Positions 1 to 8,286 of a stretch of 25,278 nt of DNA are shown here, piece by piece. The number at the start of each line of letters is the position of its first letter. The first letter of the stretch is position 1. The position numbers and the translations under genes are program-made. Origin of the DNA: Faecalibacterium sp. UBA1762 (lineage in GTDB: Bacteria > Bacillota > Clostridia > Oscillospirales > Ruminococcaceae); assembly GCA_002314755.1 (NCBI GenBank), contig DCHC01000029.1:1-25278 (forward strand). Direction: 5' to 3'. The notes under the pieces are model-generated. The model saw only the letters and a list, made by a program, of their open reading frames with translations. It did no database searches and was not told where the DNA came from.

Positions 1-62
1 ATCAATTTATCGAGGTTCCCAATATTATTACAATGTGAAATGTGAAAAAACAAGGAGAATCA

Positions 63-1178
63 ATGTACAATTATCTCATCATCGGCTCCGGCCTATACGG
101 TGCCGTGTTCGCCCAACAGGCGAAGGCCGCCGGAAAATCCGTTCTTGTTATCGACAAACGTAACCACATCGCCGGCAATGTCTACACCGAGAAGGTAGAG
201 GGAATCGACTTCCACAAGTACGGTGCGCATATTTTCCACACCAACAACAAGCAGGTTTGGGAATATGTCAATCGCTTTGTGGACTTCAACCGTTTCACCA
301 ACTCCCCGGTGGCAAACTACAAGGGGGAGCTGTACAGCCTGCCCTTTAATATGTACACCTTTCATAAAATGTGGGGTGTGGTGACACCGCAGCAGGCTGC
401 GGAAAAAATAGCCCGGCAGAAGGCTGCCGCCGGTATCACACAGCCCAAAAATCTGGAAGAGCAGGCCATCAGCCTGGTGGGTACGGATATCTACGAAAAG
501 CTGATCAAGGGATATACCCAAAAGCAGTGGGGTAGACCCTGCGATCAGCTGTCTGCCTTTATCATCAAACGGCTGCCGGTGCGCCTGACCTTCGATAATA
601 ACTATTTTAACGCTTTGTATCAGGGCATTCCGGTTGGCGGGTATACCCGGCTGGTAGAAAATCTGCTGCAGGGTATTGAGGTGCGGTTGAACACCGATTA
701 TCTGCAGCACAAAACGCAGCTGGATACTCTGGCGGAAAAGGTGGTTTATACCGGCCCCATCGATGCGTATTTTAACTATCGGCTGGGCGCACTGGAATAT
801 CGCAGCGTCCGGTTTGAAAATGAGGTGCTGGATATCCCAAATTATCAGGGCAATGCCGCGGTCAACTACACCGATGCCGAGACCCCCTATACCCGCATTA
901 TAGAGCATAAATGGTTTACCTTCGGTAAGGATGAGGACGGCAACGATCTGCCCAAGACTGTGATCAGCAGGGAGTATTCCAGCGAATGGAAGCCGGGAGA
1001 TGAACCCTATTATCCGGTTAACGATGAAAAGAATACCGCCCTGTATGCCCGGTACAAGCTTTTGGCAGAACAGCAGCCAAAGGTGCTGTTTGGCGGTCGT
1101 TTGGGTGAATACAAGTATTACGATATGGATGCGGTCATTCTTTCCGCCCTGCAGCGTGCCAGGGCAGAGCTGGAATAA
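63..1178 (+). CDS. glf: UDP-galactopyranose mutase
   Basis: This 371-aa flavoenzyme interconverts UDP-galactopyranose and UDP-galactofuranose in the cytoplasm, supplying galactofuranose for surface glycans. The N-terminus has the FAD-binding Rossmann glycine motif (LIIGSGLYGAVFA, residues 5-17) and the acidic end of the second strand (VIDKRNHIAGN, 29-39). The family stretches YGAHIFHT (53-60) and GYTQKQWG (150-157) are present, and the length matches the family norm of about 370-390 aa. A GTG at 42 would add seven residues, but AAGGAG at 52-57 sits 5 nt before the ATG at 63, so I use that ATG. It is the first complete gene of a polysaccharide run; the window probably begins inside the cluster. 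An intercistronic hairpin separates it from the next gene. Confidence 0.96.
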   Translation: MYNYLIIGSGLYGAVFAQQAKAAGKSVLVIDKRNHIAGNVYTEKVEGIDFHKYGAHIFHTNNKQVWEYVNRFVDFNRFTNSPVANYKGELYSLPFNMYTFHKMWGVVTPQQAAEKIARQKAAAGITQPKNLEEQAISLVGTDIYEKLIKGYTQKQWGRPCDQLSAFIIKRLPVRLTFDNNYFNALYQGIPVGGYTRLVENLLQGIEVRLNTDYLQHKTQLDTLAEKVVYTGPIDAYFNYRLGALEYRSVRFENEVLDIPNYQGNAAVNYTDAETPYTRIIEHKWFTFGKDEDGNDLPKTVISREYSSEWKPGDEPYYPVNDEKNTALYARYKLLAEQQPKVLFGGRLGEYKYYDMDAVILSALQRARAELE

Positions 1179-1215
1179 GCCCCCAAAAGGTACTGCCCGG
1201 GGTGCGGCATTGCCC

Positions 1216-1235
1216 GGGACGGTATGAACCGTCCC
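1216..1235 (+). other. Intercistronic hairpin
   Basis: A perfect 8-bp inverted repeat, GGGACGGT / ACCGTCCC, encloses a 4-nt loop (ATGA) between glf and the sugar transferase gene. It is followed by an A-rich run, not a T-run, so it is not a normal intrinsic terminator in either direction. It could be an mRNA-stabilising or processing element. The octamer TGCCCGGG occurs twice just upstream and at its left edge (1194-1201, 1211-1218). Confidence 0.45.
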
Positions 1236-1260
1236 TAAAAAAAGAAAGGAAGGAAGCGTC

Positions 1261-2664
1261 ATGCGAAAAAGAAACGGAGAAATATTGTACCGAATTCGGC
1301 TTTGGGCTGATTTTGTCATTGTAATTCTTTCCCTTTTTTGTGTGGTGCCGCTTTCCTTTTTCTTTGGCGGGGCAGGCGGTAACGGGGGACAGTATGCCAA
1401 TGTGCTGCAGCTTATGCCGTTTAGCTACGGGTTGGGCATTGTGATCACCTACCATGTCACCGGTCTGTACCGACACAACACCAAGGGTAAAATGCTGGAT
1501 AAGCTGCTGATCCTTTTCGGTATCAACGGTCTGTGGATGCTTTTTCAGTTTTCTATGCTGCATGTACTGCAGCTGACCGACTTTTACACCCGGGTGATGA
1601 TACGCCACTATTTTTTATCCAGCAGCTTGATTGCCTTTAAAGAGCTATGCATCAAAGGGGTAAAGGCGGTTCTGTACCAGTGCGGTTATCTGCAAAAGCG
1701 GTATGTCATTGTGGGCTGCGGTCACCTGGCACAACAGTATTACAGTGATATTCTGAATAACAAAACCCCGGAGATTGTCATTGTCGGTTATTTCGGCGCG
1801 CCGGACCGGCAGGGTGTGGGTTGCTGGCTGGGGGAGTATGAGCAACTGTCGGATGCTTTACCCGGGCTGGATGTAGACCAAGTCATTCTTGCCATGGAAA
1901 GCGACGAGATGCCCCTGATGCGGGAGGTCATTGCCTGTGCGGACAAAGAGGGGCTGCGCCTTTCTCTGATTCCGTTTTTAAACGATTTCCTGCCCCCTCA
2001 TGTGACCATGGATATTGTGGGCAAAAGCAAGCTGATCGATATGCGCGCCACCCCGCTGGACAATATTGTTAAAAAAAGCACCAAGCGGTTAGTGGATCTG
2101 GCGGGTGCGCTGCTGCTGGTCATTGTGACCGGTCCCCTGATGCTGGCAACTGCCGTTGGGGTCAAGCTATCCAGTCCGGGGCCTGTCTTTTTTAAGCAGG
2201 ACCGTGTGGGCAAGGATCAAAAGCCTTTTCGGATGCTCAAGTTCCGCAGTATGCGGGTAAATGCCAGCCAGGATACCGCCTGGAGCACCGACAGCGACCC
2301 CCGCAAGACCCGGTTTGGCAGCATTATCCGTAAGCTTTCTATTGATGAGCTGCCCCAGCTATTCAATGTGATCAAGGGGGATATGAGCCTGGTGGGTCCC
2401 CGTCCGGAAATACCCCATTATGTCCGCCGGTTTAAAGAGGATATTCCCATGTATCTGATCCGCCAGCAGGTCAAGCCGGGTATGACCGGTCTTGCCCAGG
2501 TAAACGGTTTTCGGGGGGATACCAGTATTGAGCAGCGGGTCAAATACGACATTTGGTACATAGAAAACTGGAGCCTGGAGCTGGATATCAAGATATTGTT
2601 AGAGACGGTTTTTCGCGGTAAGTTTGTCAATAATGAGGAGCTGGAACCGGCCAATAAAGCCTGA
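1261..2664 (+). CDS. Polyprenyl-phosphate sugar-1-phosphate transferase (polyPHPT, WbaP/CpsE-like)
   Basis: This 467-aa integral membrane enzyme is expected to move a sugar-1-phosphate from a UDP-sugar to undecaprenyl phosphate, the first membrane step of repeat-unit assembly. It has the family layout: hydrophobic N-terminal spans (about residues 12-130), a Rossmann-like domain (YVIVGCGHLAQQYY, 148-161), and the C-terminal bacterial sugar transferase domain beginning at KRLVDL (275-280). That domain carries SSPGPVFFKQDRVG (304-317), FRMLKFRSM (323-331), the catalytic Asp-Glu pair in IDELPQLFNV (D362-E363) and GDMSLVGPRPE (373-383). The length is typical. The Shine-Dalgarno stretch AAAGGAAGGAAG lies just before the ATG. 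Which sugar it transfers cannot be read from the sequence. Confidence 0.94.
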   Translation: MRKRNGEILYRIRLWADFVIVILSLFCVVPLSFFFGGAGGNGGQYANVLQLMPFSYGLGIVITYHVTGLYRHNTKGKMLDKLLILFGINGLWMLFQFSMLHVLQLTDFYTRVMIRHYFLSSSLIAFKELCIKGVKAVLYQCGYLQKRYVIVGCGHLAQQYYSDILNNKTPEIVIVGYFGAPDRQGVGCWLGEYEQLSDALPGLDVDQVILAMESDEMPLMREVIACADKEGLRLSLIPFLNDFLPPHVTMDIVGKSKLIDMRATPLDNIVKKSTKRLVDLAGALLLVIVTGPLMLATAVGVKLSSPGPVFFKQDRVGKDQKPFRMLKFRSMRVNASQDTAWSTDSDPRKTRFGSIIRKLSIDELPQLFNVIKGDMSLVGPRPEIPHYVRRFKEDIPMYLIRQQVKPGMTGLAQVNGFRGDTSIEQRVKYDIWYIENWSLELDIKILLETVFRGKFVNNEELEPANKA

Positions 2665-2722
2665 TATCCGGCGAAAACCGACAGCCGAAATCTACAGCAT
2701 TGCACCGGGAAAGGAATAAAAG

Positions 2723-3490
2723 ATGGATATCCGGGTACTTGTTGCCACCCATAAAAAGACAAGGATGCCAACGCGGGGCTGCTACCTGCCAATACAGGTG
2801 GGCGCTGCCTATGGCGGGGATTTCTGTGACGTAAAGGATAATACCGGGGACCATATTTCGGATAAAAATACAAGCTTTTGTGAGATGACCGCGCTGTACT
2901 GGGGTTGGAAAAACCTGCAGGCAGACGCCATTGGTCTATGCCATTACCGGCGGTATTTTACCCGGCGTGCAATAGGCAATGTATGGAAGATACTGGTAAC
3001 CGAGCCGGAGGTGGAGCGCTATCTGCAACAGGTGCCGGTCATTTTACCCCGCAAGCGCAATTACTGGGTTGAGACCAATTACTCCCAGTATATTCATGCC
3101 CATCATATACAGGATCTGACCCTGACCCGGCAGATTCTGCAGCAAAAATATCCGGATTATCTGGAACCGTATGACCGTGTGATGAAAAAAACCACCGGAT
3201 ATCGGTTTAATATGTTTATCATGCAAAAACCGGTGCTGGAAGCCTACTGCAGTTGGCTGTTTGATATTTTATTTACTCTTGAATCGCAGCTGGATACCAC
3301 CGGTTATTCCGACTATGACAGGCGGGTCTTCGGCTTTGTGGCAGAGCGTCTGTTGGATGTGTGGATTGAAAAAAACAAGATAGCCTATATCGAGCTGCCG
3401 GTGCGCAGCACCGAAAACCAGCACTGGTGTAAAAAAATAGCGGCATTTTTGCTGCGTAAGATTACCTACAACAAAGCTCAAAAAGACTGA
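2723..3490 (+). CDS. DUF4422-family glycosyltransferase (capsular polysaccharide synthesis)
   Basis: This 255-aa soluble protein matches the DUF4422 family, which is found in capsule and O-antigen loci and is regarded as a glycosyltransferase family. Visible signatures are the start IRVLVATHKK (3-12), a TGDHISDKN-type segment followed by FCEMTALYWGWKNL (around 41-65), and the hallmark GLCHYRRYF (71-79). The length is normal for the family. AAGGA at 2711-2715 sits 7 nt before the ATG. It lies 58 nt after the sugar-1-phosphate transferase and before the large membrane protein, so it probably adds a later sugar to the lipid-linked unit. Donor and acceptor are unknown. Confidence 0.88.
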   Translation: MDIRVLVATHKKTRMPTRGCYLPIQVGAAYGGDFCDVKDNTGDHISDKNTSFCEMTALYWGWKNLQADAIGLCHYRRYFTRRAIGNVWKILVTEPEVERYLQQVPVILPRKRNYWVETNYSQYIHAHHIQDLTLTRQILQQKYPDYLEPYDRVMKKTTGYRFNMFIMQKPVLEAYCSWLFDILFTLESQLDTTGYSDYDRRVFGFVAERLLDVWIEKNKIAYIELPVRSTENQHWCKKIAAFLLRKITYNKAQKD

Positions 3491-3552
3491 TTCGCAATCA
3501 TACCACAGGGTACGAGGGCTTTTTAGATAGAATACAGAGGTTAAAGAAAGCT

Positions 3553-5514
3553 ATGTCGATCATCCCGGTTTTGCTGTTGAATATTACGGCGTTGCTGCTG
3601 TCCCACAAAAACAAAAAGGACAGTGCCGTCAATCTGTTGACCCTGCTGATGGGTGGCCTATGTGTTATCTATCTGTCGGCATTGGTCAATTTGCTTTTTT
3701 GGGGTACGGTGCTGGTATACTGTGCTCTGGCAGGGTACGGTATTTATGTTGCCTGCCGCATGGGTTTTAAAAACCTTCCGGGGGCGCTGCGGTCCGGTAT
3801 GACAGTGTCGCTTGCCCTGTTTGATTTGTCATATGTGGTATTTGCCCTTTTATATCTGTTAAAAAAGCCGTTGGTATACTATTGGGACGAGCTGAGAATC
3901 TGGGCACCCTCGGCAAAATATGTATTCTATTACAATAAGCTGTACAGTATAGGTACCAACGCCTTGACCTGTGACCAGAACTATCCGGCAGGCAATGCGC
4001 TGCTGACCTATTTTACCCAGTTTTTTGCCGGTGAATTTCAGGATTATTTTATTTTGCTTGCCTATGCAGTACTGCTTTGCGCTGTTTTTGCTGCAGCAGC
4101 GGCTTTGGTACAAAAAAAGACCGGCAGCAAACCGGTGGCAGTAGGTACCTTTTTATTGTTGCTGATATTGCCGTTTACCTTTATCTATCATTCTGCCGCG
4201 GTAAATTACAGTCAAATCTCCCATGCCTACGCCACTACGATGGTGGATTATAACATAGCCGTGGTATTTTTGGCAGTGATTGTGCTATACCTGTACAGTC
4301 AGGGGCAGCTGGCTTATCTGTTGCCCATGGCATTTTTGGTCACGGTCAAAAAGAACGGTATTTTCTTTTCGCTGATCGCCCTATGTATTCTTGCCTGTTT
4401 TGCGGTGTTTGCCCCAAGGCAAACCCGTAAAAAGTTGCCGGTGCTTTTGCGTAACGCGGTATGCGCTGCGGCGGTACTGGCGGTTTGCTATGGCGGGTGG
4501 CAGTGGCATGTAAACCGTTTTACTGTTCCGGTTGTCGGCAACAGCTATGGCCTCAGCTATGACCATACCGATCCGGCGGAGCCGGAGCAGACGGTCGGGG
4601 AGGAACCGGATCCCCGTTTTATCCCTGTATCAGAGGCTACTCCCCTGGCAATTGTTATCCCCCGCCTGCGCAGCGCCAGATATCAGCAGATCCTTGCCGA
4701 AATAGGTTACAATTATAAAACCAACCGCGAGACTGTCTTCGGCAGAGATGTTTTTCTGATCCTCGGCCTGGCAGTATTGGGGGTTCTCAGTGTCATTTTC
4801 AGCAAAAAAGAAGATAAGCTGCCGCTGTTTTTGATCGTACTGGGTATGACGGTCGGCTGCTATCTCTATGGGCTGGTGATCGGCTATCAAATGCAGTTCT
4901 ATCACGATTTAATGGTGGAATATCCCCGCTACATGGTCAACTATTATGCGGCATGGGTGATGCTGCAGATAGTGCTGTTTATGGTGTTTCCCTCTAAAAA
5001 GCTCGCCCTGAAAACAGCATTTATCACGGTAACCGTTTTGTTTACCGTCAAAAATTCGGTGCTGTGGAACCCGGCCATGACGGTTTTTGACAAGGGACAA
5101 AATACCTATGCTGCCGAGCAACAGCTGCGCGCGGAATTTTCTCAGGTCAAATCGCAGCTTTCTTTTGGGGATCGGGTATGCCTGGTATCTCCTTATCAGG
5201 ATACACAGCTATGGTATTCCTTCCGGTATGAGCTGTTGCCCTATCTTTGCGGGTGTGACACATTGGGTACCGATATTGATTTTTCCGTCGGCTTTTGCAC
5301 GCCGAAGCAGTACAATTCCGAAAAACCGAATATGTATTTTGCGGATAAGGAAACCTATCGGCAGATTATGACAGAGTATTTTGATTATATCTACATCTAT
5401 CAGCCGGAGGAGGAGTTTGTCGCCTCTTATGCTGACCTGTTTTCGGACGGTATTGCGGAGGGCGGTCTGTATCAGGTGACACAGGGCGATGTTCCCATGA
5501 GGAGGGTACAGTGA
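3553..5514 (+). CDS. Multi-spanning membrane protein, probable GT-C-type glycosyltransferase
   Basis: This 653-aa protein has about ten to twelve hydrophobic spans up to roughly residue 500, then a soluble C-terminal region of about 150 residues. After the third or fourth span comes VYYWDELRIWAPSAKYV (about 108-124) followed by NYPAGNALLTYF (143-154). An acidic pair in the first external loop followed by a Tyr-Pro segment is the pattern of GT-C enzymes (ArnT/PMT type) that use polyprenyl-phosphate sugars outside the membrane. D112-E113 would be the catalytic candidates. A second external loop is rich in Asp, Glu and Pro (about 333-362). The assignment rests on topology and motif, not on clear family identity; a polymerase or other polysaccharide membrane protein is possible. 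The ribosome site is weak (GAGG at 3537-3540). It overlaps the next gene by 4 nt, implying translational coupling. Confidence 0.62.
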   Translation: MSIIPVLLLNITALLLSHKNKKDSAVNLLTLLMGGLCVIYLSALVNLLFWGTVLVYCALAGYGIYVACRMGFKNLPGALRSGMTVSLALFDLSYVVFALLYLLKKPLVYYWDELRIWAPSAKYVFYYNKLYSIGTNALTCDQNYPAGNALLTYFTQFFAGEFQDYFILLAYAVLLCAVFAAAAALVQKKTGSKPVAVGTFLLLLILPFTFIYHSAAVNYSQISHAYATTMVDYNIAVVFLAVIVLYLYSQGQLAYLLPMAFLVTVKKNGIFFSLIALCILACFAVFAPRQTRKKLPVLLRNAVCAAAVLAVCYGGWQWHVNRFTVPVVGNSYGLSYDHTDPAEPEQTVGEEPDPRFIPVSEATPLAIVIPRLRSARYQQILAEIGYNYKTNRETVFGRDVFLILGLAVLGVLSVIFSKKEDKLPLFLIVLGMTVGCYLYGLVIGYQMQFYHDLMVEYPRYMVNYYAAWVMLQIVLFMVFPSKKLALKTAFITVTVLFTVKNSVLWNPAMTVFDKGQNTYAAEQQLRAEFSQVKSQLSFGDRVCLVSPYQDTQLWYSFRYELLPYLCGCDTLGTDIDFSVGFCTPKQYNSEKPNMYFADKETYRQIMTEYFDYIYIYQPEEEFVASYADLFSDGIAEGGLYQVTQGDVPMRRVQ

Positions 5515-6101
5515 AAAAGCTTTTTACAGTGGAGACCTTAAAAAAGTGCATGACGCTGAAAATGCTGTACCTGATAGGGGCGGCGGGTCTTGTATTATTT
5601 CACCTGGCATACGGGGTCTGGTATCAGGTACTGGCGTACCAAAAGCAGACCCTGTCGCTGGCAGATTTTCAGCCGGTGGATACAGAGCTTTCCGGTGCTG
5701 ATACAGTGTACAATTTAACGGATGACCCCCAACTGATCTATACCGGCAGGGTCAAAAGCCTGTGGATCAAATGCAGCTTTTCTGCCCAGCCCGGAGAGGT
5801 GGTCGCCTTTTATTCCCGCGGCACGGCAAACGAATGGAGCGCTGACCGTATGCGCTACGCCAGGCAGATAGATGGCTATTATGTCTTTGACTTTCCGGTT
5901 GGGATTAACCAGGTACGGTTTGATCCCGGGGCATATGCTTCGGTTGAAACACAGGTAGAGGACATTCAGATCAACGCCGGTGGCTTGGCGGAAAAAATCG
6001 GCTTCACCTATGGGGAGCTGCTGTATTGGCTGATACTGCCTATGCTGGTGTATCTGGTTATCGCGTTTGTGCGGTACGCTGTTTTTGAAGAAAATTTATA
6101 G
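5511..6101 (+). CDS. Small two-span membrane protein coupled to the GT-C-like protein
   Basis: I do not recognise a family for this 196-aa protein. It has one N-terminal span (about residues 18-40), an external region of about 130 residues with alternating polar and hydrophobic residues suggesting a beta-sandwich, and a C-terminal span (about 170-190) ending in a short cytoplasmic tail. The start is a GTG at 5511 whose last bases form the TGA of the upstream gene (GTGA, 4-nt overlap). The strong GAGGAGGG at 5499-5506 lies inside the upstream gene. The overlap points to stoichiometric production with the upstream membrane protein, so it may be an accessory subunit of that enzyme. This is inference from arrangement only. 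It is the last gene of the polysaccharide run before a new promoter. Confidence 0.7.
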   Translation: MKKLFTVETLKKCMTLKMLYLIGAAGLVLFHLAYGVWYQVLAYQKQTLSLADFQPVDTELSGADTVYNLTDDPQLIYTGRVKSLWIKCSFSAQPGEVVAFYSRGTANEWSADRMRYARQIDGYYVFDFPVGINQVRFDPGAYASVETQVEDIQINAGGLAEKIGFTYGELLYWLILPMLVYLVIAFVRYAVFEENL

Positions 6102-6171
6102 CCTGCTTTTTGCTGACCGCACCGGTAACCGCTGCCTGTGCGGCCAGTGTTTTTATCCGGCCTGTCCGACC

Positions 6172-6200
6172 TTGACGGAACGCATGGCTTGCATTATAAT
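6172..6200 (+). promoter_or_regulatory. SigA-type promoter for the STAS-kinase operon
   Basis: TTGACG at 6172-6177 and a perfect TATAAT at 6195-6200 are separated by exactly 17 nt. Transcription would start near 6207, giving a leader of about 30 nt before the ATG at 6236. This is among the best promoter matches in the window and separates the following operon from the polysaccharide genes. Confidence 0.85.
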
Positions 6201-6235
6201 GAAGAAAAACTAAAAAGGGCATAGAGGAGTGAAGA

Positions 6236-7393
6236 ATGATGTTAAATGTAACAGGTTCGGTTGAAAAGGATACTTCTACCGTCGCCATTGCGGGCAGGGT
6301 GGATTCTGTCAACGCCGCCCAGCTGGACGAGCAGATCGGCGCGGCCGATGTGGCGGAAAAACTGGTACTGGATGCAGAAAAGCTGGAATATATCTCCAGC
6401 GCTGGTCTGCGGGTACTGCTGAAATACCGCAAAAAGCATCCGGATCTGGAGCTGATCAACGCCAGCGCTGAGGTGTACGATATTCTGGATATGACGGGTT
6501 TTACCCAGATGTTTAAGGTCAAACGCGCCTACCGCAGTGTTTCGGTAGAGGGTTGTGAGGTTATCGGTCGGGGGGCCAACGGCGAGGTCTACCGGCTGGA
6601 TCCGGATACCGTGGTAAAGGTATATCTGAACGACGGCAATCTGGAGGATATTGAACACGAGCGGGAGGTTGCCCGCAAGGCTTTGGTGCTGGGTATTCCC
6701 ACTGCCATCTCCTACGATGTTGTCAGGGTGGGGGAGCATTATGCTTCCATGTTTGAGATGCTCAACGCCAAGTCCTTTTCCAAGCTGCTGGCAAATGACC
6801 CGGACAAGGTGCCGGAGATTGCCGTGATGTATGTGGAGCTGTTAAAGCTGATCCATTCCACTGAAGTGCCGGAGGGCGAGCTGCCGGATCAGCGGGAGGT
6901 TCTGTTTGGCTGGCTGGCGGACCTGAACGGCGAGCTGCCCCAGGATGTATACCAAAAGCTGGATACACTGTGCCATACGGTACCCCATGACAACCATATG
7001 ATTCACGGGGACTACCACATTAAAAACGTGATGCTGCAAAACGGCGAGGTCATTCTGATCGATATGGATACTCTGGCAATCGGCCATCCGGTGCTGGAGA
7101 TGGCATCGGTCTTTAATGCTTATATCGGCTTTTACTCGGTTGAAAAGCCGGTGGACGTCAGCTTTTTGGGCATTCCTTACCAGACCGGCGTTGCCCTGTG
7201 GAAGGAGACGCTGCGGCTTTACTACAACACCGATGACGCCGCCCAGTTGGATCTGCGGGAGAAGCAGGCAAAAACGGTGGGTTTGATCCGGCTGCTGAGA
7301 AGAAGCCTGAAAAGGAGCGGTGATCCCGTTTTTGTGGATTACTGCAAAAAGGAGCTTTGCTCCCTGGCAAACGAGCTGACGACCTTGATTTAA
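6236..7393 (+). CDS. STAS domain fused to an APH/choline-kinase-like phosphotransferase
   Basis: This 385-aa cytoplasmic protein has two domains. Residues 1 to about 98 form a STAS (anti-sigma-factor antagonist-like) domain: VAIAGRVDSVNAAQLDEQI (16-34) and LEYISSAGLRVLLKYR (50-65). S55 aligns with the serine phosphorylated in SpoIIAA/RsbV-type proteins. Residues about 105-385 form a kinase fold: glycine loop IGRGANGEVYRL (110-121), lysine K128 in VVKVY, catalytic loop MIHGDYHIKNVM (255-266, D259 and N264), and metal-binding LIDMDT (274-279, D276). All key kinase residues are present, so it should be active. AGAGGAG at 6223-6229 sits 6 nt before the ATG. It is the first gene of a four-gene operon under a strong promoter. 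The substrate may be a small molecule, a sugar or a protein; self-phosphorylation of the STAS serine is also possible. Confidence 0.88.
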   Translation: MMLNVTGSVEKDTSTVAIAGRVDSVNAAQLDEQIGAADVAEKLVLDAEKLEYISSAGLRVLLKYRKKHPDLELINASAEVYDILDMTGFTQMFKVKRAYRSVSVEGCEVIGRGANGEVYRLDPDTVVKVYLNDGNLEDIEHEREVARKALVLGIPTAISYDVVRVGEHYASMFEMLNAKSFSKLLANDPDKVPEIAVMYVELLKLIHSTEVPEGELPDQREVLFGWLADLNGELPQDVYQKLDTLCHTVPHDNHMIHGDYHIKNVMLQNGEVILIDMDTLAIGHPVLEMASVFNAYIGFYSVEKPVDVSFLGIPYQTGVALWKETLRLYYNTDDAAQLDLREKQAKTVGLIRLLRRSLKRSGDPVFVDYCKKELCSLANELTTLI

Positions 7394-7409
7394 GGACGGA
7401 ACCAAAGAA

Positions 7410-8261
7410 ATGTTTTATCATCCGGATTTACATCTGCATTCCAATGTATCCGACGGCAGCGATACCCCCCTGCAGCTGTTGGAAAAGGTGCGGCAGACCG
7501 ATATTGATCTTTTTGCCTTGACCGATCATGATACCTATCAGGGCTGTCGGCAGATCCAGCAGGCTCTGCAGCCGGGGGATCCGGCATTTTTGGCGGGGGT
7601 GGAGTTTTCCTGTCGGGACGGGCTGGGAAAATATCATATCTTAGGGTATCGGTACGATACCAACAAGCCTTCCATTGTGGATGCGGTACAGCTGACCCAT
7701 GACGCCAGAAGGCAAAAGGCTGTCAACCGGCTGCAGTTCTTGCAGGAAAATTACGGCTATACCTTTACCGAAGAAGAAAAGCGGCAGCTGTTCGCCAACC
7801 CCAATCCGGGCAAGCCCCATATCGTGACCCTGCTGCTGCAAAAAGGATATATTCGGGAAAAGGCAGAGGGCTTTGCGCTGTTGGGCAAGTATCACAGTGT
7901 GGAACGGGCGCTGACACCGGAGGAGGCTATTGATGCGATCCTGCAGGCGGACGGCGTTCCGGTTCTGGCACACGGCATTCTGGGTACCGGCTCTGCCGAT
8001 TTATCTCTTGTGCAGATCGAAGAGCGGGTCAAACGGCTGAAAGGCTTTGGCCTGATGGGGCTGGAATGTTACTATTCCGGCTATCGGCCCGACCAGCAGC
8101 AGATTATGCTGCAGCTGAGCGAACAGTATAATCTGATGGTCACCGCCGGCAGTGACTATCACGGCAAAAACAAAACGGTCGCACTGGGAGAAACGGGCAC
8201 GCCGGACCCGGAAAAAATGCAGCGTTTTTACCGGGCAGTAAAAACCTTGCTTGGAATTTAA
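7410..8261 (+). CDS. PHP-domain phosphoesterase
   Basis: This 283-aa cytoplasmic metallo-phosphoesterase has a full set of PHP metal ligands: DLHLHS (6-11), SDGS with TDHD (38-41), GVEFS (63-67), H76, H137, LAHG (187-190) and GSDYHG (247-252). Members of this TrpH/YciV group act as 3',5'-nucleoside bisphosphate phosphatases or 5'-3' exonucleases on short RNA, which is the best guess here; the exact substrate is not visible. The length is typical of the group (about 280 aa). AAGGACGG at 7392-7399 supports the ATG at 7410. It starts 16 nt after the STAS-kinase gene and ends 25 nt before the glycosidase, so all are almost certainly co-transcribed. Why a nucleotide or phosphate-ester hydrolase sits in this operon is unclear. 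Confidence 0.88.
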   Translation: MFYHPDLHLHSNVSDGSDTPLQLLEKVRQTDIDLFALTDHDTYQGCRQIQQALQPGDPAFLAGVEFSCRDGLGKYHILGYRYDTNKPSIVDAVQLTHDARRQKAVNRLQFLQENYGYTFTEEEKRQLFANPNPGKPHIVTLLLQKGYIREKAEGFALLGKYHSVERALTPEEAIDAILQADGVPVLAHGILGTGSADLSLVQIEERVKRLKGFGLMGLECYYSGYRPDQQQIMLQLSEQYNLMVTAGSDYHGKNKTVALGETGTPDPEKMQRFYRAVKTLLGI

Positions 8262-8286
8262 TGCGGAAAAACGGGAGGGGATAAAC

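Noticed and set aside
1194..1218. Direct repeat TGCCCGGG twice
   Set aside because: Only two copies of 8 nt with a 9-nt gap, no sign of an array or CRISPR. It is mentioned only with the hairpin next to it.
93..1400. A 435-codon open frame on the minus strand opposite glf
   Set aside because: It lies wholly over glf and the next gene start, has no ribosome site or family features, and its protein is of low-complexity, unnatural composition. The + strand gene is unmistakable.
6117..6158. Possible terminator after the small two-span membrane protein (CCGCAC / GTGCGG)
   Set aside because: The stem is only 6 bp with a 15-nt loop and the T stretch is several bases away. It is too weak to call.
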